A model generated the notes under the pieces. That model saw only the letters and a list, made by a program, of their open reading frames with translations, did not search any database and was not told where the DNA came from. A DNA stretch of 64,000 nucleotides from assembly GCF_014200575.1 (NCBI RefSeq), contig NZ_JACHBZ010000001.1:806001-870000 (forward strand), in the 5' to 3' direction. The DNA is from Mucilaginibacter saanensis. Lineage in GTDB: Bacteria; Bacteroidota; Bacteroidia; Sphingobacteriales; Sphingobacteriaceae. Position 1 is the stretch's first letter; every line of letters starts with the position of its first letter. This document shows positions 8,701-18,561 of this stretch, one piece after another. A program made the position numbers and the translations under genes.

Positions 8701-10977
8701 ATGCTATTAGCTGAAGCAACTGATAAAAGAAGTCCTTTAACCATCTCTAGGTCTGCTGATCTGGTGATTATAGGCGGAGGCTTATCCGGAACGTGTACCG
8801 CCATTACCGCTGCGCGTTCGGGTATAAAGGTAGTGTTGGTTACCGACCGTCCGGTTTTGGGTGGAAATGCATCGAGCGAGGTGCGTTTGTGGGTACTTGG
8901 TGCAACATCGCACATGGGTAATAATAATCGCTGGGCGAGGGAGGGGGGTATAGTAGATGAGTTATTGGTGGAAAATATCTATCGGAATCCTGAAGGTAAC
9001 CCTTTGATATTTGATACTATTATTCTGGAAAAAGTGATTCTGGAGCCCAATATTACGTTATTACTGAATACGGCTGTTTATGAGCTGGAAAAATCAGATA
9101 ATGAAACTATCTCAAAGGTATTTGCTTTCTGCAGTCAGAATTCAACCGCGTACAAGCTTAGTGCTCCGTTATTCTGTGATACCTCGGGCGATGGGATAGT
9201 TGGCTTTTTGGCCGGTGCCGCTTTCCGTATGGGAGCCGAATCTTCGGCAGAGTTTGGTGAAAAGTTTGCTCCTACTAAAGAATATGGCGAACTGTTGGGG
9301 CATTCTCTATACTTTTATTCAAAGGATACCGGAAAGCCAGTTCGGTTTGTTCCGCCCACTTTTGCCATTGATGTAACCCAAAAAGTACCCAAATTTCAAC
9401 GTTTTAATGCGCATGAGCAGGGGTGTCAGCTGTGGTGGCTGGAATATGGTGGCCGTATGGATACGGTACATGAAACCGAAACCATAAAATGGGAACTGTG
9501 GAAAGTAGTATACGGTATCTGGAATTATATCAAAAATTCAGGCAAATTTCCCGAATCGGAAGCCATGACGCTGGAATGGGTGGGTACAATACCGGGAAAA
9601 AGGGAAAGCCGTCGTTTTGAAGGCGATTTCATATTAACCCAACCTGATATTGTGGAGCAGCGGCCACATTATGACGATATTGCCTATGGCGGCTGGAGTA
9701 TAGATCTGCACCCGGCCGATGGTATTTTTAGCGAGAAACCGGGTTGTAACCAGTGGCATAGTAAAGGCATTTATGGTATTCCGTACCGGAGTTATTATTC
9801 AAAAAATATAAAAAACCTGTTTTTGGCCGGCCGGATTATTTCAACCAGTCATGTTGCCTTTGCCTCGTCACGAGTAATGGCCACCTGTGCACTTGGTGGC
9901 CAGGCTGTGGGTATGGCCGCTGCTTTGTGCATAAAAAATAATTGGCAGCCCCGTGATCTGTCCTCGCCCGAAAAAATAAAGGTACTGCAAAATGAATTAA
10001 TGAAAATAGGTCATCATATCCCTGGCCTGTTTTTACATGATCCCGACGATCTGTCACATCAAGCCACATTTTCATCCAGTTCGGTGCTTGTGCTTAATGA
10101 ACTTATAGAAGATACCGGGCCTTTTTTAATGAAGCATTCCATAGGGCAAATGCTTCCGGTTAAAGCCGGAAAGATGCCGGTTATATCCCTGCATCCTTAT
10201 GCTAAAGAAAAAACACAACTCGTGATAGAATTGAGGCGATGTTTAAAAAACGGCAGCTATACGCCTGATGAACTATTAAAAACGCTTACCCTATCATTAG
10301 AACAAGGTCGTAATAACATCCGGTTAGATTTCGATATCTTGATTAAAGAAGATACTTATGCATTTATCATTTTTCGTAAAAACGAAAAGGTGTCCTTTAG
10401 CTATTCCCATAAACGAATAACAGGAGTTCTATCGGTTTTTAACCTCGTTAACGAAGCTGTTTCTAATTTTGGGCAACAACAGCCTCCTGAAGATATTGGA
10501 ATGGAATCTTTTGAATTTTGGTGCCCGCAAAGAAGGCCATCTGGTTTAAACATAGCCATGAAAATAGAGCCGGGAATTTGTAGTTTTGACGTAGAACATG
10601 TTAGAAACGGGGTACAGCGGCCAACAATAAAACCCAATGCGTTTGTTGCTGATTTTAACGATGTTAGTCCTGAAATTGAAATAAGCTGGCAGAAGGAACA
10701 AAAGATAAGCAGGGTTGAACTGAGTTTTGACACAGATTTTGATCATCCTATGGAAAGCGTTTTGCTGACACATCCCGAATCAGTTATGCCTTTTTGTGTT
10801 AAAAGTTTTATGATTTTAAATAACGATGGCACAGTTATTTACGAGGAAAATAATAATTATCAAACCCGTGTAACGGTGACATTCCCGGAGCCCGTCCATA
10901 CTACAATGTTGAAGATTAAATTAAAGCATCCCGGAGAAAATGTGCCGGCATCGTTGATGGAGGTTAGGATTTATTAA
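8701..10977 (+). CDS. FAD-dependent oxidoreductase, no visible signal peptide
   Basis: A 758-residue flavoprotein of the FAD_oxidored type. The dinucleotide-binding motif LVIIGGGLSGTCTAITAARSG lies at residues 21-41, followed by VTDRPVLGGNASSEVRLWVLG, the usual second FAD contact. A further nucleotide-binding block (NLFLAGRIISTSHVAFASSRVMATCALGGQAVGMAA) closes the FAD domain near residue 400. The last 120 residues look like a beta-sandwich (SFDTDFDHP...VTVTFPEPVHTTMLKIKLKHPG), perhaps discoidin-like. Unlike the enzyme genes around it, the protein has no signal peptide, so it probably acts in the cytosol on imported sugar. It starts 13 bases after the GH2 gene. Such proteins recur in PULs but their substrates are mostly unknown; oxidation of a sugar to a keto-sugar is an inference. 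Confidence 0.85.
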   Translation: MLLAEATDKRSPLTISRSADLVIIGGGLSGTCTAITAARSGIKVVLVTDRPVLGGNASSEVRLWVLGATSHMGNNNRWAREGGIVDELLVENIYRNPEGNPLIFDTIILEKVILEPNITLLLNTAVYELEKSDNETISKVFAFCSQNSTAYKLSAPLFCDTSGDGIVGFLAGAAFRMGAESSAEFGEKFAPTKEYGELLGHSLYFYSKDTGKPVRFVPPTFAIDVTQKVPKFQRFNAHEQGCQLWWLEYGGRMDTVHETETIKWELWKVVYGIWNYIKNSGKFPESEAMTLEWVGTIPGKRESRRFEGDFILTQPDIVEQRPHYDDIAYGGWSIDLHPADGIFSEKPGCNQWHSKGIYGIPYRSYYSKNIKNLFLAGRIISTSHVAFASSRVMATCALGGQAVGMAAALCIKNNWQPRDLSSPEKIKVLQNELMKIGHHIPGLFLHDPDDLSHQATFSSSSVLVLNELIEDTGPFLMKHSIGQMLPVKAGKMPVISLHPYAKEKTQLVIELRRCLKNGSYTPDELLKTLTLSLEQGRNNIRLDFDILIKEDTYAFIIFRKNEKVSFSYSHKRITGVLSVFNLVNEAVSNFGQQQPPEDIGMESFEFWCPQRRPSGLNIAMKIEPGICSFDVEHVRNGVQRPTIKPNAFVADFNDVSPEIEISWQKEQKISRVELSFDTDFDHPMESVLLTHPESVMPFCVKSFMILNNDGTVIYEENNNYQTRVTVTFPEPVHTTMLKIKLKHPGENVPASLMEVRIY

Positions 10978-11052
10978 AACTAATGGCAGATGATCATGGT
11001 GAAAGTAACAGGAAAGATATATGAACAATATTGCATGTTTTTTGAGCCGTAG

Positions 11053-13038
11053 ATGATGAGTACAATACGGGATTTTTATATGGACGCCTTTATACCAAAC
11101 CGATCAATTTATTGGTTTAAAACACTTGTTCTTATTCTATTGCTTATTACGGTGAAAACAATAGGTTTTGCACAACAAAAACCGGTGTTTGTGGCCACCG
11201 CTAAAATATTTGCCGATAATATGGTGTTTCAGCAGGGTATACCGGTAAAAATATGGGGTACGGCCACGCCGGGCGAAATTGTCAGTGTTAAACTGGGGAC
11301 AAAAACAGCAGCAATCAGAACAGCGCCAAGCGGGAAATGGTTGCTTAGTTTACCTGCTTTCAATTACGGTGGACCTTATGTTTTGCGGGTCAGCACCCTC
11401 CGGGAAGTTATCAATTATCAAAATGTCATGATTGGCGAAGTGTGGCTGGCTTCAGGCCAATCCAATATGAATTTTGCCATCGGCAGGCCGGTTGATGATA
11501 TGGAAAAAGTGTTGGCTGGAGCTGCTTACCCCATGATCAGGGAATTCAACGTGCCCGCACAGGTTAGTAAAATGCCGCTTGATGATTTGAAGGGCGGCCA
11601 ATGGCTGGTTTGTAATAGTCACAATGTGCCGGAATTTTCAGCGGTTGCTTATTTTTTTGCAAGGAAACTATATCTAAAAAAGAAAGTGGCTATTGGCATT
11701 ATTCATGCCTCTTACGGGGGCACTCCCATTGAAGCCTGGACAAGTAAAGAAGCATTGCTGGCCAATCCTGATTTTAAAAGTAAAATACCTGAGTTATTTA
11801 ATGATACCACTAACTGGGCGCAGATGCAGGCCAAAGCCGATAGCGTGAACCTGGAAAAGGATAACATTATTTCAACCGCCGCTAACGGACAGGGGTTAGG
11901 GGCGCATCAGTTGAATGATATGGACAGCAGTTGGAAGGGGCATGATTATCCGGTTCGGGTTGCTGATATTCAGGCGCCACCGTACAGCCTGATCTGGCTC
12001 CGGAAAACTGTTGTTGTACCAGCCGGAGAGGTAAACAAAGATTATGAACTGGATTTGGGTAAAGTGCTGGAATCTGATATTACCTATATTAATGGTATAG
12101 AGGTAGGCCGCAGCAAACAGCTCAATCATACTTTTTATACCATTCCGCATGGTGTGATCCGTTCTGGTGAAAATGTGATCGCTATACGGCTGGTATCCCA
12201 ATGGGGTAATGGGCAACTTGGTTCGCCGGTTGATAAGCCGGTATTGAAAAGCCTTGACCGTAAGGTGATGATCTCTCTTGGAGGTACATGGTTGTATAAC
12301 TATTTGCTGGAACCGGAGCTGCCCCTTGGTAAAGGTTATCAGGGCAAGCCCTCGGCCTTATTTAATGCCATGATCCATCCCTTAATTCCTTATGGTATAA
12401 AGGGCATACTTTGGTATCAGGGGGAAGCAAATGCCGGCGACTATGAGCAGTATAAAAATTTACAAGTCCTGATGTTTACCGATTGGCGTACCCGCTGGGC
12501 TGAGGGGGATATACCTTTTGTTTTTGTACAGTTGCCTGGCCTTCAAGGGGCAAAGTCATGGCCCTTGATGCGCGAAGCGCAGGCTTTCTCTTTAACTTAT
12601 CCCGGTACCGGAATGGCCGTATCTATTGATGTTGGCGATCCCTATGATGTACATCCGCATAACAAAAAGCCGGTAGGAGAAAGACTTGCCTTACTGGCCG
12701 GGCATATCGCTTACGGGTATAATGAGGTATATGAAGGACCGGTTTTTAATCAATCTGCCATTGAAGGAAATGCTATTCGCATCGGGTTTAAAAACACAGA
12801 AAATGGAATTGTGTTAAAAAATACTGCAGCAGGGAGCGGCTTTTTTATTGCAGGTGATGACCATGTTTTTCATTTAGCCAAGGTACAGTTACAAGGCACT
12901 TCGCTATTAATCAGTTCGCCATTAGTTGCCAAGCCCCTTGCTTTCAGGTATGCCTGGGATCCTGATCCAAATGTGACCTTATTTAATAAAATTGGATTAC
13001 CGGCCGCTCCGTTCAGAACAGATAATTGGAAGCCATAA
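11053..13038 (+). CDS. Sialate O-acetylesterase-like SGNH esterase
   Basis: A 661-residue exported esterase of the SGNH superfamily, removing acetyl groups from sugars. The N terminus has a late hydrophobic signal (WFKTLVLILLLITVKTIGFA); starts at 11053, 11056 or 11080 would all keep it. The nucleophile is Ser137 in GEVWLASGQSNMNF; the block ILWYQGEANAG and the Asp532/His534 pair in YDVHPHNKKPVGERLAL complete the site. A GH2-like jelly-roll insert sits between (about 300-410; SLIWLRKTVVVPAGEVNKDYELDLGK), a known architecture for this family. It is the last gene of the PUL on this strand, 75 bases after the oxidoreductase. Despite the family name, the target may be an acetylated plant or microbial glycan rather than sialic acid. 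Confidence 0.9.
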   Translation: MMSTIRDFYMDAFIPNRSIYWFKTLVLILLLITVKTIGFAQQKPVFVATAKIFADNMVFQQGIPVKIWGTATPGEIVSVKLGTKTAAIRTAPSGKWLLSLPAFNYGGPYVLRVSTLREVINYQNVMIGEVWLASGQSNMNFAIGRPVDDMEKVLAGAAYPMIREFNVPAQVSKMPLDDLKGGQWLVCNSHNVPEFSAVAYFFARKLYLKKKVAIGIIHASYGGTPIEAWTSKEALLANPDFKSKIPELFNDTTNWAQMQAKADSVNLEKDNIISTAANGQGLGAHQLNDMDSSWKGHDYPVRVADIQAPPYSLIWLRKTVVVPAGEVNKDYELDLGKVLESDITYINGIEVGRSKQLNHTFYTIPHGVIRSGENVIAIRLVSQWGNGQLGSPVDKPVLKSLDRKVMISLGGTWLYNYLLEPELPLGKGYQGKPSALFNAMIHPLIPYGIKGILWYQGEANAGDYEQYKNLQVLMFTDWRTRWAEGDIPFVFVQLPGLQGAKSWPLMREAQAFSLTYPGTGMAVSIDVGDPYDVHPHNKKPVGERLALLAGHIAYGYNEVYEGPVFNQSAIEGNAIRIGFKNTENGIVLKNTAAGSGFFIAGDDHVFHLAKVQLQGTSLLISSPLVAKPLAFRYAWDPDPNVTLFNKIGLPAAPFRTDNWKP

Positions 13039-13064
13039 TAGAGAAGATTCCAGTATTGGGAATT

Positions 13065-13108
13065 ATTATCCAGGCAATTGATCAGCGCGGGTTTTATTGC
13101 CGGGTAAT
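13065..13108. terminator. Hairpin between convergent esterase and dnaE2 genes
   Basis: Arms ATTATCCAGGCAAT (13065-13078) and ATTGCCGGGTAAT (13096-13108) pair along 13 positions with one bulged A and one G-U pair, around a 17-base loop. It lies between the stops of two convergent genes (13038 plus, 13127 minus), so it could terminate both. Neither side has a long T tract, which lowers confidence. Confidence 0.5.
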
Positions 13109-13126
13109 ATAATGGCATTCAAATAC

Positions 13127-16100
13127 CTACTTGAAATTCCGCCCCTTATGGAAAACGCCCGCAGCGCCATCAGTACTGGTTTGTTGCATACCTGGTGTTG
13201 TAGCTTTATCTCTCCGTGTCAGGCTCATTACCGGCAGATCGTCTTTTTCTGTCGCCGTGAGCCCGCGCAATAAACCACTCAGGTTAAAACAACGCCGCAC
13301 TACGAGGTGAATCACTTCACCCTCAATTTGTACTTTACCCTCGGCCATCAGCAGGCGCGACTGGATAATCTCTTTGCGATAGGTATTAAATAGTTTTTCC
13401 CAAACCACTAGGTTAGCATTGCCGCTTTCGTCTTCCAGTGTCATAAATACTATACCTTTAGCCGTACCAGGCCGCTGCCTTACTGTGATTAGTCCCGCTA
13501 TTTTTACGGTATCTCCATCTTTTAACAGTTTCATATCAGCAATAGGAACTGCCCGGAGTAGTTGCAGTTGGTCCCTCACAAGGGCCACCGGATGTTGTTT
13601 TAGTGAAAGGCCTGTTGAAGCATAATCCTGCACCACGTGCTCGGCTGGTGTCATTAGCGGCAGTGCTACCTGCGCCTCTGGTTGGGGTTTTCCCGCAAAT
13701 AGCGCAACCGGTTTATCTGCCAGGGCCGAAACCTGCCATAGGGCCTGTCGTCGGTCCAGCCCCATGGAACGGAAAGCATCTGCATCAGCCAGCTTTTCAA
13801 GCGCAATCAATTGAATAGGTATCTGATCTATCCGGGTATAAGTCAATTGTCTTCCGGCAACAAGTTCTTCCATATCCTCTTCCCGCAAACCCTTCACCTG
13901 CCGGAAACCCAGCTGAACCACACCCGGCGCTGATAAGGTATTATCCCAGGCCGAATGATTTACATCCACCTCCAAAACCTTTACTCCGTGGTTTTGTGCA
14001 TCAATCACAATTTGTGCAGGCTGGTAAAATCCCATCGGCTGGCTGTTGAGCAAAGCTGCACAAAACACACCCGGATAATAATATTTTAGCCAGGAGGATA
14101 TGTAAACCAGTAATGCAAACGAGGCCGCATGGCTTTCCGGGAAGCCATAGCTGCCAAAGCCCTCCAGTTGTTTAAAAATACGTCCGGCAAATTCTTCTGT
14201 ATAACCTTTGGCCATCATACCGTCTACCAGTTTTTTTCTGAAACTGCTCACCAGCCCCTTGGCCTTAAAGGTTGCCATGCTTCGTCGCAATTCATCTGCC
14301 TCGGCTGGTGTAAAACCCGCTGCCACAATTGCAATTTCCATAGCCTGTTCCTGAAATAATGGTACCCCCTTGGTGCGCCCCAGGATTTCCCTTAATTCCT
14401 TCTTTGGGTAATCCTCAGCTTCTTCCCCGTTACGCCGGCGCAGATAGGGATGCACCATATCACCCTGGATGGGGCCCGGCCTCACAATGGCTACCTCAAT
14501 CACTAAATCATAAAAACAATTCGGCCGCAAACGCGGTAGCATGGACATCTGCGCCCTGCTTTCGATTTGAAACACGCCTATCGTATCCGCATGGCTGATC
14601 ATTTCGTAAACCTTCGGGTCATCCTGTGGAACGTTGGCCAGGGTAAGGTTCAAGCCATAATGATGTTTAACCAGGTCAAAGGCTTTACGTATCATGGTCA
14701 GCATCCCCAGGCCCAGTATATCTACCTTCAAAATACCCAATGCCTCCAGGTCATCCTTGTTCCACTCCAGCTGCGTGCGCTCTGCCATACGTGCGTTCAG
14801 CACAGGGCAAAGGTCAGACAGTAGCCCGTCCGTGATCACAAAGCCACCCGTATGTTGCCCCAGTTGCCTCGGAAAACCCATTAACAGTGAAGTTAGCTCC
14901 AGTACTTTGCAAATCACCCGATCCTTCGGGTTGAGGCCCTGCTCATGCAGGCGCTTTTCATCAAAGCCCTCATCTCTAAAATCCCAAATCGTAGCGCCAA
15001 TCCGTTTGATCGTGTCCTCAGATAAGCCCATGGCCTTACCTACATCCCGGATAGCCCCACGATGCCGTTTTTGCGTAACTGTTGCTACGATGGCGGCCCG
15101 CTCACGCCCATAGTCCTGGTATATATACTGAATGATCTCCTCTCTGCGCTCATGCTCAAAATCCACATCGATATCCGGCCATTCATCCCGCGCATCAGAC
15201 ATAAATCTGGAAAATAGCAATCGGGACTTCATCGGATCGACCGCGGTAATAGACAGGCAATAGCAAACCGTGGAGTTGGCTGCAGAGCCCCTGCCCTGGT
15301 ATAGTATACCCAGTTCTTCTGCCTTTCGGGTATATTTATAAACACGTAAGAAATAGGGCGCCAGTTTCCGCTTTTCAATAAAAGCCAGCTCAAACACAAT
15401 CTGGTCTTTAACTTTTGGCGGCACCTGGTCACCATAGTGTTTGCACGCGCCCTCCCATGTAAAACGAGTAAGCCGTTCCAGGGGGCCTTCTCCGTCTACA
15501 ATAGCCTCCTCGGGCTCGATATATTTCAGTGTATCCAGAGAAAAGGTACAGGCTTCCGCAATAGCTAATGAATTCTCAATTGCTTCCGGATAGGCCCGGA
15601 ATAGCCGATGCAATTCTTCTACAGGTTTAAGATAACGTTCAGCATTGCCATGTAATTTGAAACCCGCGGTATGGATGGTGCAACGCTCCCTGATGCAGGT
15701 CAGGATATCCTGCAGTTCCCGGCGCTCCGGTTCATGGTAATGTACATCACCCGTAGCTACCATTGGTACCCCTAATTGTGCCAGCCGAAAAAGCCGTTTG
15801 GCATCATCTCCACTGTAAGAACGAATGGCCGCCACATACAGTGAATTGCTGAAAACCTGCTTGTATTCGGTAACTGTTGCTTTAAAATCCTCCTCAAAAT
15901 CAAAGCGAGTGTTCAGTGTATCCGGTGGTACTATAATAAAGATAATCCCTTCCTGGTATGCATATACATCCGCTTTATATAATTGACAGTCGCCTTTTTC
16001 TGTCCGGAGATTACCCAAAGTAAGTAAAGCCGATAAACGACCGTAAGCATCCCTGTTGGTAGGATAGGCCAGTAAAGCAGGCCCATCTAATAAATCTAAA

Positions 16101-16297
16101 CGACAAGCCGGGATAAATTTCATTCCCAGCTTTTTGGCTACGATATGCGCCCGGACAATTCCAGCCAGGCTGTTTCGGTCGGTAATAGCAATGGCAGTAT
16201 AGCCCAAAGCTGCAGCTTGTTCCGCCACCTCCTCCGGGTGCGAACCGCCCCGCAGAAAACTGAAATTAGAAGTGACCTGTAGTTCTGCGTATCTCAT
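13127..16297 (-). CDS. dnaE2: Error-prone DNA polymerase III alpha subunit DnaE2 (ImuC)
   Basis: A 1056-residue C-family polymerase of the DnaE2/ImuC type, which performs damage-tolerant, mutagenic synthesis with ImuA and ImuB. I start it at MRYAELQVTSNFSFLRGGSHPEE, the usual N terminus of the PHP domain; this ATG is 5 bases after the imuB stop. The palm has the catalytic PDIDVDF block with Asp375, Asp377 and Asp379, preceded by GRGSAANSTVCYCL. The fingers/tail include the DnaE-typical FQIESRAQMSMLPRLRP, IVRPGPIQGDMVHPYLRRR and GFGSYGFPESHAASFALLVYISSWLKYY. An OB domain (VKIAGLITVRQRPGTAKGIVFMTLEDESG) lies near residue 950. It is the last gene of the imuA-imuB-dnaE2 operon. Confidence 0.97.
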   Translation of the reverse strand: MRYAELQVTSNFSFLRGGSHPEEVAEQAAALGYTAIAITDRNSLAGIVRAHIVAKKLGMKFIPACRLDLLDGPALLAYPTNRDAYGRLSALLTLGNLRTEKGDCQLYKADVYAYQEGIIFIIVPPDTLNTRFDFEEDFKATVTEYKQVFSNSLYVAAIRSYSGDDAKRLFRLAQLGVPMVATGDVHYHEPERRELQDILTCIRERCTIHTAGFKLHGNAERYLKPVEELHRLFRAYPEAIENSLAIAEACTFSLDTLKYIEPEEAIVDGEGPLERLTRFTWEGACKHYGDQVPPKVKDQIVFELAFIEKRKLAPYFLRVYKYTRKAEELGILYQGRGSAANSTVCYCLSITAVDPMKSRLLFSRFMSDARDEWPDIDVDFEHERREEIIQYIYQDYGRERAAIVATVTQKRHRGAIRDVGKAMGLSEDTIKRIGATIWDFRDEGFDEKRLHEQGLNPKDRVICKVLELTSLLMGFPRQLGQHTGGFVITDGLLSDLCPVLNARMAERTQLEWNKDDLEALGILKVDILGLGMLTMIRKAFDLVKHHYGLNLTLANVPQDDPKVYEMISHADTIGVFQIESRAQMSMLPRLRPNCFYDLVIEVAIVRPGPIQGDMVHPYLRRRNGEEAEDYPKKELREILGRTKGVPLFQEQAMEIAIVAAGFTPAEADELRRSMATFKAKGLVSSFRKKLVDGMMAKGYTEEFAGRIFKQLEGFGSYGFPESHAASFALLVYISSWLKYYYPGVFCAALLNSQPMGFYQPAQIVIDAQNHGVKVLEVDVNHSAWDNTLSAPGVVQLGFRQVKGLREEDMEELVAGRQLTYTRIDQIPIQLIALEKLADADAFRSMGLDRRQALWQVSALADKPVALFAGKPQPEAQVALPLMTPAEHVVQDYASTGLSLKQHPVALVRDQLQLLRAVPIADMKLLKDGDTVKIAGLITVRQRPGTAKGIVFMTLEDESGNANLVVWEKLFNTYRKEIIQSRLLMAEGKVQIEGEVIHLVVRRCFNLSGLLRGLTATEKDDLPVMSLTRRDKATTPGMQQTSTDGAAGVFHKGRNFK

Positions 16298-16302
16298 CAC
16301 TA

Positions 16303-17799
16303 TTATGCAAAAAAACCATGTAAAAACCATTCCGGTGCTGTATCAAAATGGCCCGAACGGAATAGCCAGTAACGTTGGCCCTGTTCATCTTCTACCGCAT
16401 AATAGTCCCGATGTACGCCCTGATCCTGCCACCATTCCCGCTCTATGCGTTCGGGACCGTCTGCTTTAACTACCACATGCCGCCGGCCCCTGTAAGTAAA
16501 CACCTTCGGTGGATAATCTGGTAAAAGCGCCATTACCTCAATACTTTCCGGGCGAGGCAACAAACGGATAGGTCTTGGCCGGTTCGTTCGCCAGGAAGTT
16601 CCCGGCATCTCCTGCAAAGAGATCGCCGGCCTGATTGACCGCTCTGGCCAGTAATGCTCGGCAGGCAGGTAACGCCGGATGCGGTCCTGGCCCACCTTGG
16701 TAGCAATGCGGTCCAGCAGTTCGGCCAATGCATTATCTGCAAGACCCGGGTTGCCGGTCCAAAGCTTTTCCTGCAGCACCTCCACATCCTCCACTTTGGA
16801 GGCCTCCAGCAAAAAGAGTTCAATACCTAAAGCTGGTTCTATCTTCGCAATTTGTAATTCAAACAGCTTAAACAAGTGCGATACACTATGTGAGCCCCGG
16901 TTGGTACTGATCCCGGTCTGAACCATTTTGCCATCAACACGGTAGCATTTTAACACCGCCCTGCGCAAACCCTTGCCCTCATTTTGCAGCAGCAGACAAA
17001 GCCTTTCTAAAAGTTGTTGAACAGCTATCTCAATACCTGTAGCGGTACAGATTGGTTCTAAACAGGGTAGCCGTTCCACAAAAGGTACCGGCGGTACTAC
17101 AGGCAGCAGTATTTCCTCTTCCAATCCCAGGGCTTGCCTGAGCCGCAACAGTAAGCCCTCGCCAAAGCGCCGCCGTAATTCACGCTGTGGCATTAACATA
17201 AAGTTGCCTATGGTTCGCAAGCCTAATTTTTGTAAACGCTCCAGTACTGGTTGCTCCAGCCGTAAAGCTGCAGGCGGTAAAGCCAGTAAAGCCTGCGCCT
17301 GATTGCCCGCCGGAATAATAGGAGAAACTCTTCCAAAGCGTGCTACTGCCCAGGCTGTTCCCACCGTATCAGCTATTGCCGCCCGTGCATCATAACCAGA
17401 AGTACGTAATTTCAAAACAAGCTCCTTCAGGTAACCCTGTTCGCTGCCCCATAAATGTGTGCAACCTGAAATATCCAGTAGCAATGTGTCTGGTGCATCT
17501 GTAGCAACCAAAGGTGTATAACGCATGCACCATAAGCCCAGTTGCCGCAATAGCCTGGCTTCTTTCCCGGGGATAGCATCCAGTACCTGCAAATTTATCG
17601 TCATTGCCTTTGCATCGGCCGCGGCCATACCTGCAAAAATGCCTTCGGCCTCTGCCAGGTAACTGGCCGCTGTAACCACCATGCGGTTACGCTCAGGTAG
17701 TACGCAAACAAAAGGTATTTCACGCAATTCCGGCCGGCGTAGCATCAGCCAGTCTGTAACCAGATGCCTGAACCAGATTGCCATATAACGCTTAGCCAT
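16303..17799 (-). CDS. imuB: ImuB, catalytically inactive Y-family polymerase-like protein
   Basis: A 498-residue protein related to Y-family polymerases such as DinB, but lacking their paired catalytic acidic residues. In characterised mutasomes ImuB is the hub that links ImuA and DnaE2 to the beta clamp. Visible: MAKRYMAIWFRHLVTDWLMLRRPELREIPFV, then a palm-like region with LLLDISGCTHLWGSEQGYLKEL where active polymerases have their second acidic motif, an HhH-like LERLQKLGLRTIGNFMLMPQRELRRRFGEGLLLRLRQALG, and a C-terminal domain ending YWLFRSGHFDTAPEWFLHGFFA. Its start overlaps the imuA stop by 8 bases, showing translational coupling. The call rests on gene order as well as sequence. Confidence 0.95.
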   Translation of the reverse strand: MAKRYMAIWFRHLVTDWLMLRRPELREIPFVCVLPERNRMVVTAASYLAEAEGIFAGMAAADAKAMTINLQVLDAIPGKEARLLRQLGLWCMRYTPLVATDAPDTLLLDISGCTHLWGSEQGYLKELVLKLRTSGYDARAAIADTVGTAWAVARFGRVSPIIPAGNQAQALLALPPAALRLEQPVLERLQKLGLRTIGNFMLMPQRELRRRFGEGLLLRLRQALGLEEEILLPVVPPVPFVERLPCLEPICTATGIEIAVQQLLERLCLLLQNEGKGLRRAVLKCYRVDGKMVQTGISTNRGSHSVSHLFKLFELQIAKIEPALGIELFLLEASKVEDVEVLQEKLWTGNPGLADNALAELLDRIATKVGQDRIRRYLPAEHYWPERSIRPAISLQEMPGTSWRTNRPRPIRLLPRPESIEVMALLPDYPPKVFTYRGRRHVVVKADGPERIEREWWQDQGVHRDYYAVEDEQGQRYWLFRSGHFDTAPEWFLHGFFA

Positions 17800-18517
17800 A
17801 ACGCTGGCTCCTTTCTACCATCGGGTTATCAGTAATCACGCTAAACTGGCCTTCATCCCATTCCATGATCCAACTACCCAGCTGCCCGTTCCGCACTTTT
17901 AGCAATTCAATTTGCCAGCGAGGGAAGCCCAAACCCGGTAAGCCCGCTATGGCCTCACTGGGTAATGGTTTAATATGCCAGCGTGCAGCACAGGCAGTTG
18001 ACCCTGGTTTCTTTGAAGAGTTCCGCAAAATAAAACCAGTTACCCGACTTTGTTCTACCGCCAGCTGCAGGCGGCGCGATTGTTTAAAATCCAATGTTTG
18101 TACTTCGCCGATCACTGCAGCAAGGCCCGGGCATTTGAGCGCTTCTTCCATTATCCATAACACATCCTGATCCCGCAATACATTCAAAAAGATCACCTTA
18201 TCGGGCTCGATACCAAAATTTTTTAGTGCCGGAGCAAATAACATTTGCGATAGCCCGATCCATAAACACGCGCCACCCTGCTGCATCAGTACAGACAATA
18301 AGCCGGTTATAAACCCACCTGTGGCAGCTGCCTGCCCGCTATTTTCGCATACCAGTTCATGTACAGTTCCCACCGGAAATACTCCATTAGGAAAAGCTGC
18401 TTCTACGGGGCCCAGTCCAACCAGCCCATGTTTATGCGCGGGGGCAGGCTGGTAGCCTTCCCATTGCAAAATATCTTTTTGCAGCTGGCTGATGATATCT
18501 CTTTTAGACTGCGACAT
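17792..18517 (-). CDS. imuA: ImuA, RecA/SulA-like mutagenesis protein
   Basis: A 241-residue RecA-like protein, first gene of the imuA-imuB-dnaE2 cassette. I start it at MSQSKRDIISQLQKDILQWEG; an upstream in-frame ATG at 18538 would add seven residues and reach toward the operator-like palindromes. The family signature GTVHELVCENSGQAAATGGFITGLL is followed by GGACLWIGLSQMLFAPALKNFGIEPDKVIFL and VLWIMEEALKCPGLAAVIGE, the degenerate RecA fold seen in ImuA proteins. ImuA is required with ImuB and DnaE2 for damage-induced mutagenesis and inhibits RecA in some bacteria. Regulation is probably part of the DNA damage response, given the palindromes 26 bases upstream. Confidence 0.93.
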   Translation of the reverse strand: MSQSKRDIISQLQKDILQWEGYQPAPAHKHGLVGLGPVEAAFPNGVFPVGTVHELVCENSGQAAATGGFITGLLSVLMQQGGACLWIGLSQMLFAPALKNFGIEPDKVIFLNVLRDQDVLWIMEEALKCPGLAAVIGEVQTLDFKQSRRLQLAVEQSRVTGFILRNSSKKPGSTACAARWHIKPLPSEAIAGLPGLGFPRWQIELLKVRNGQLGSWIMEWDEGQFSVITDNPMVERSQRYG

Positions 18518-18542
18518 AACATTAAAATCAGACCACAAATTT

Positions 18543-18561
18543 ATGCTAATATTTTTAGCAT
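18543..18561. promoter_or_regulatory. Operator-like palindrome upstream of imuA
   Basis: ATGCTAATATTTTTAGCAT is a perfect inverted repeat with 7-base arms and a 5-base spacer. It begins 26 bases upstream of the imuA ATG and ends 42 bases before the ATG of the divergent small gene at 18603. The position and length suit a repressor operator such as a LexA-type SOS box. I cannot state the LexA consensus of this lineage, so the identity of the regulator is inference. Confidence 0.55.

Noticed and set aside
13419..15113. Several plus-strand frames of 68-139 codons inside dnaE2
   Set aside because: They are antisense shadows of a conserved polymerase gene and show no protein features of their own.
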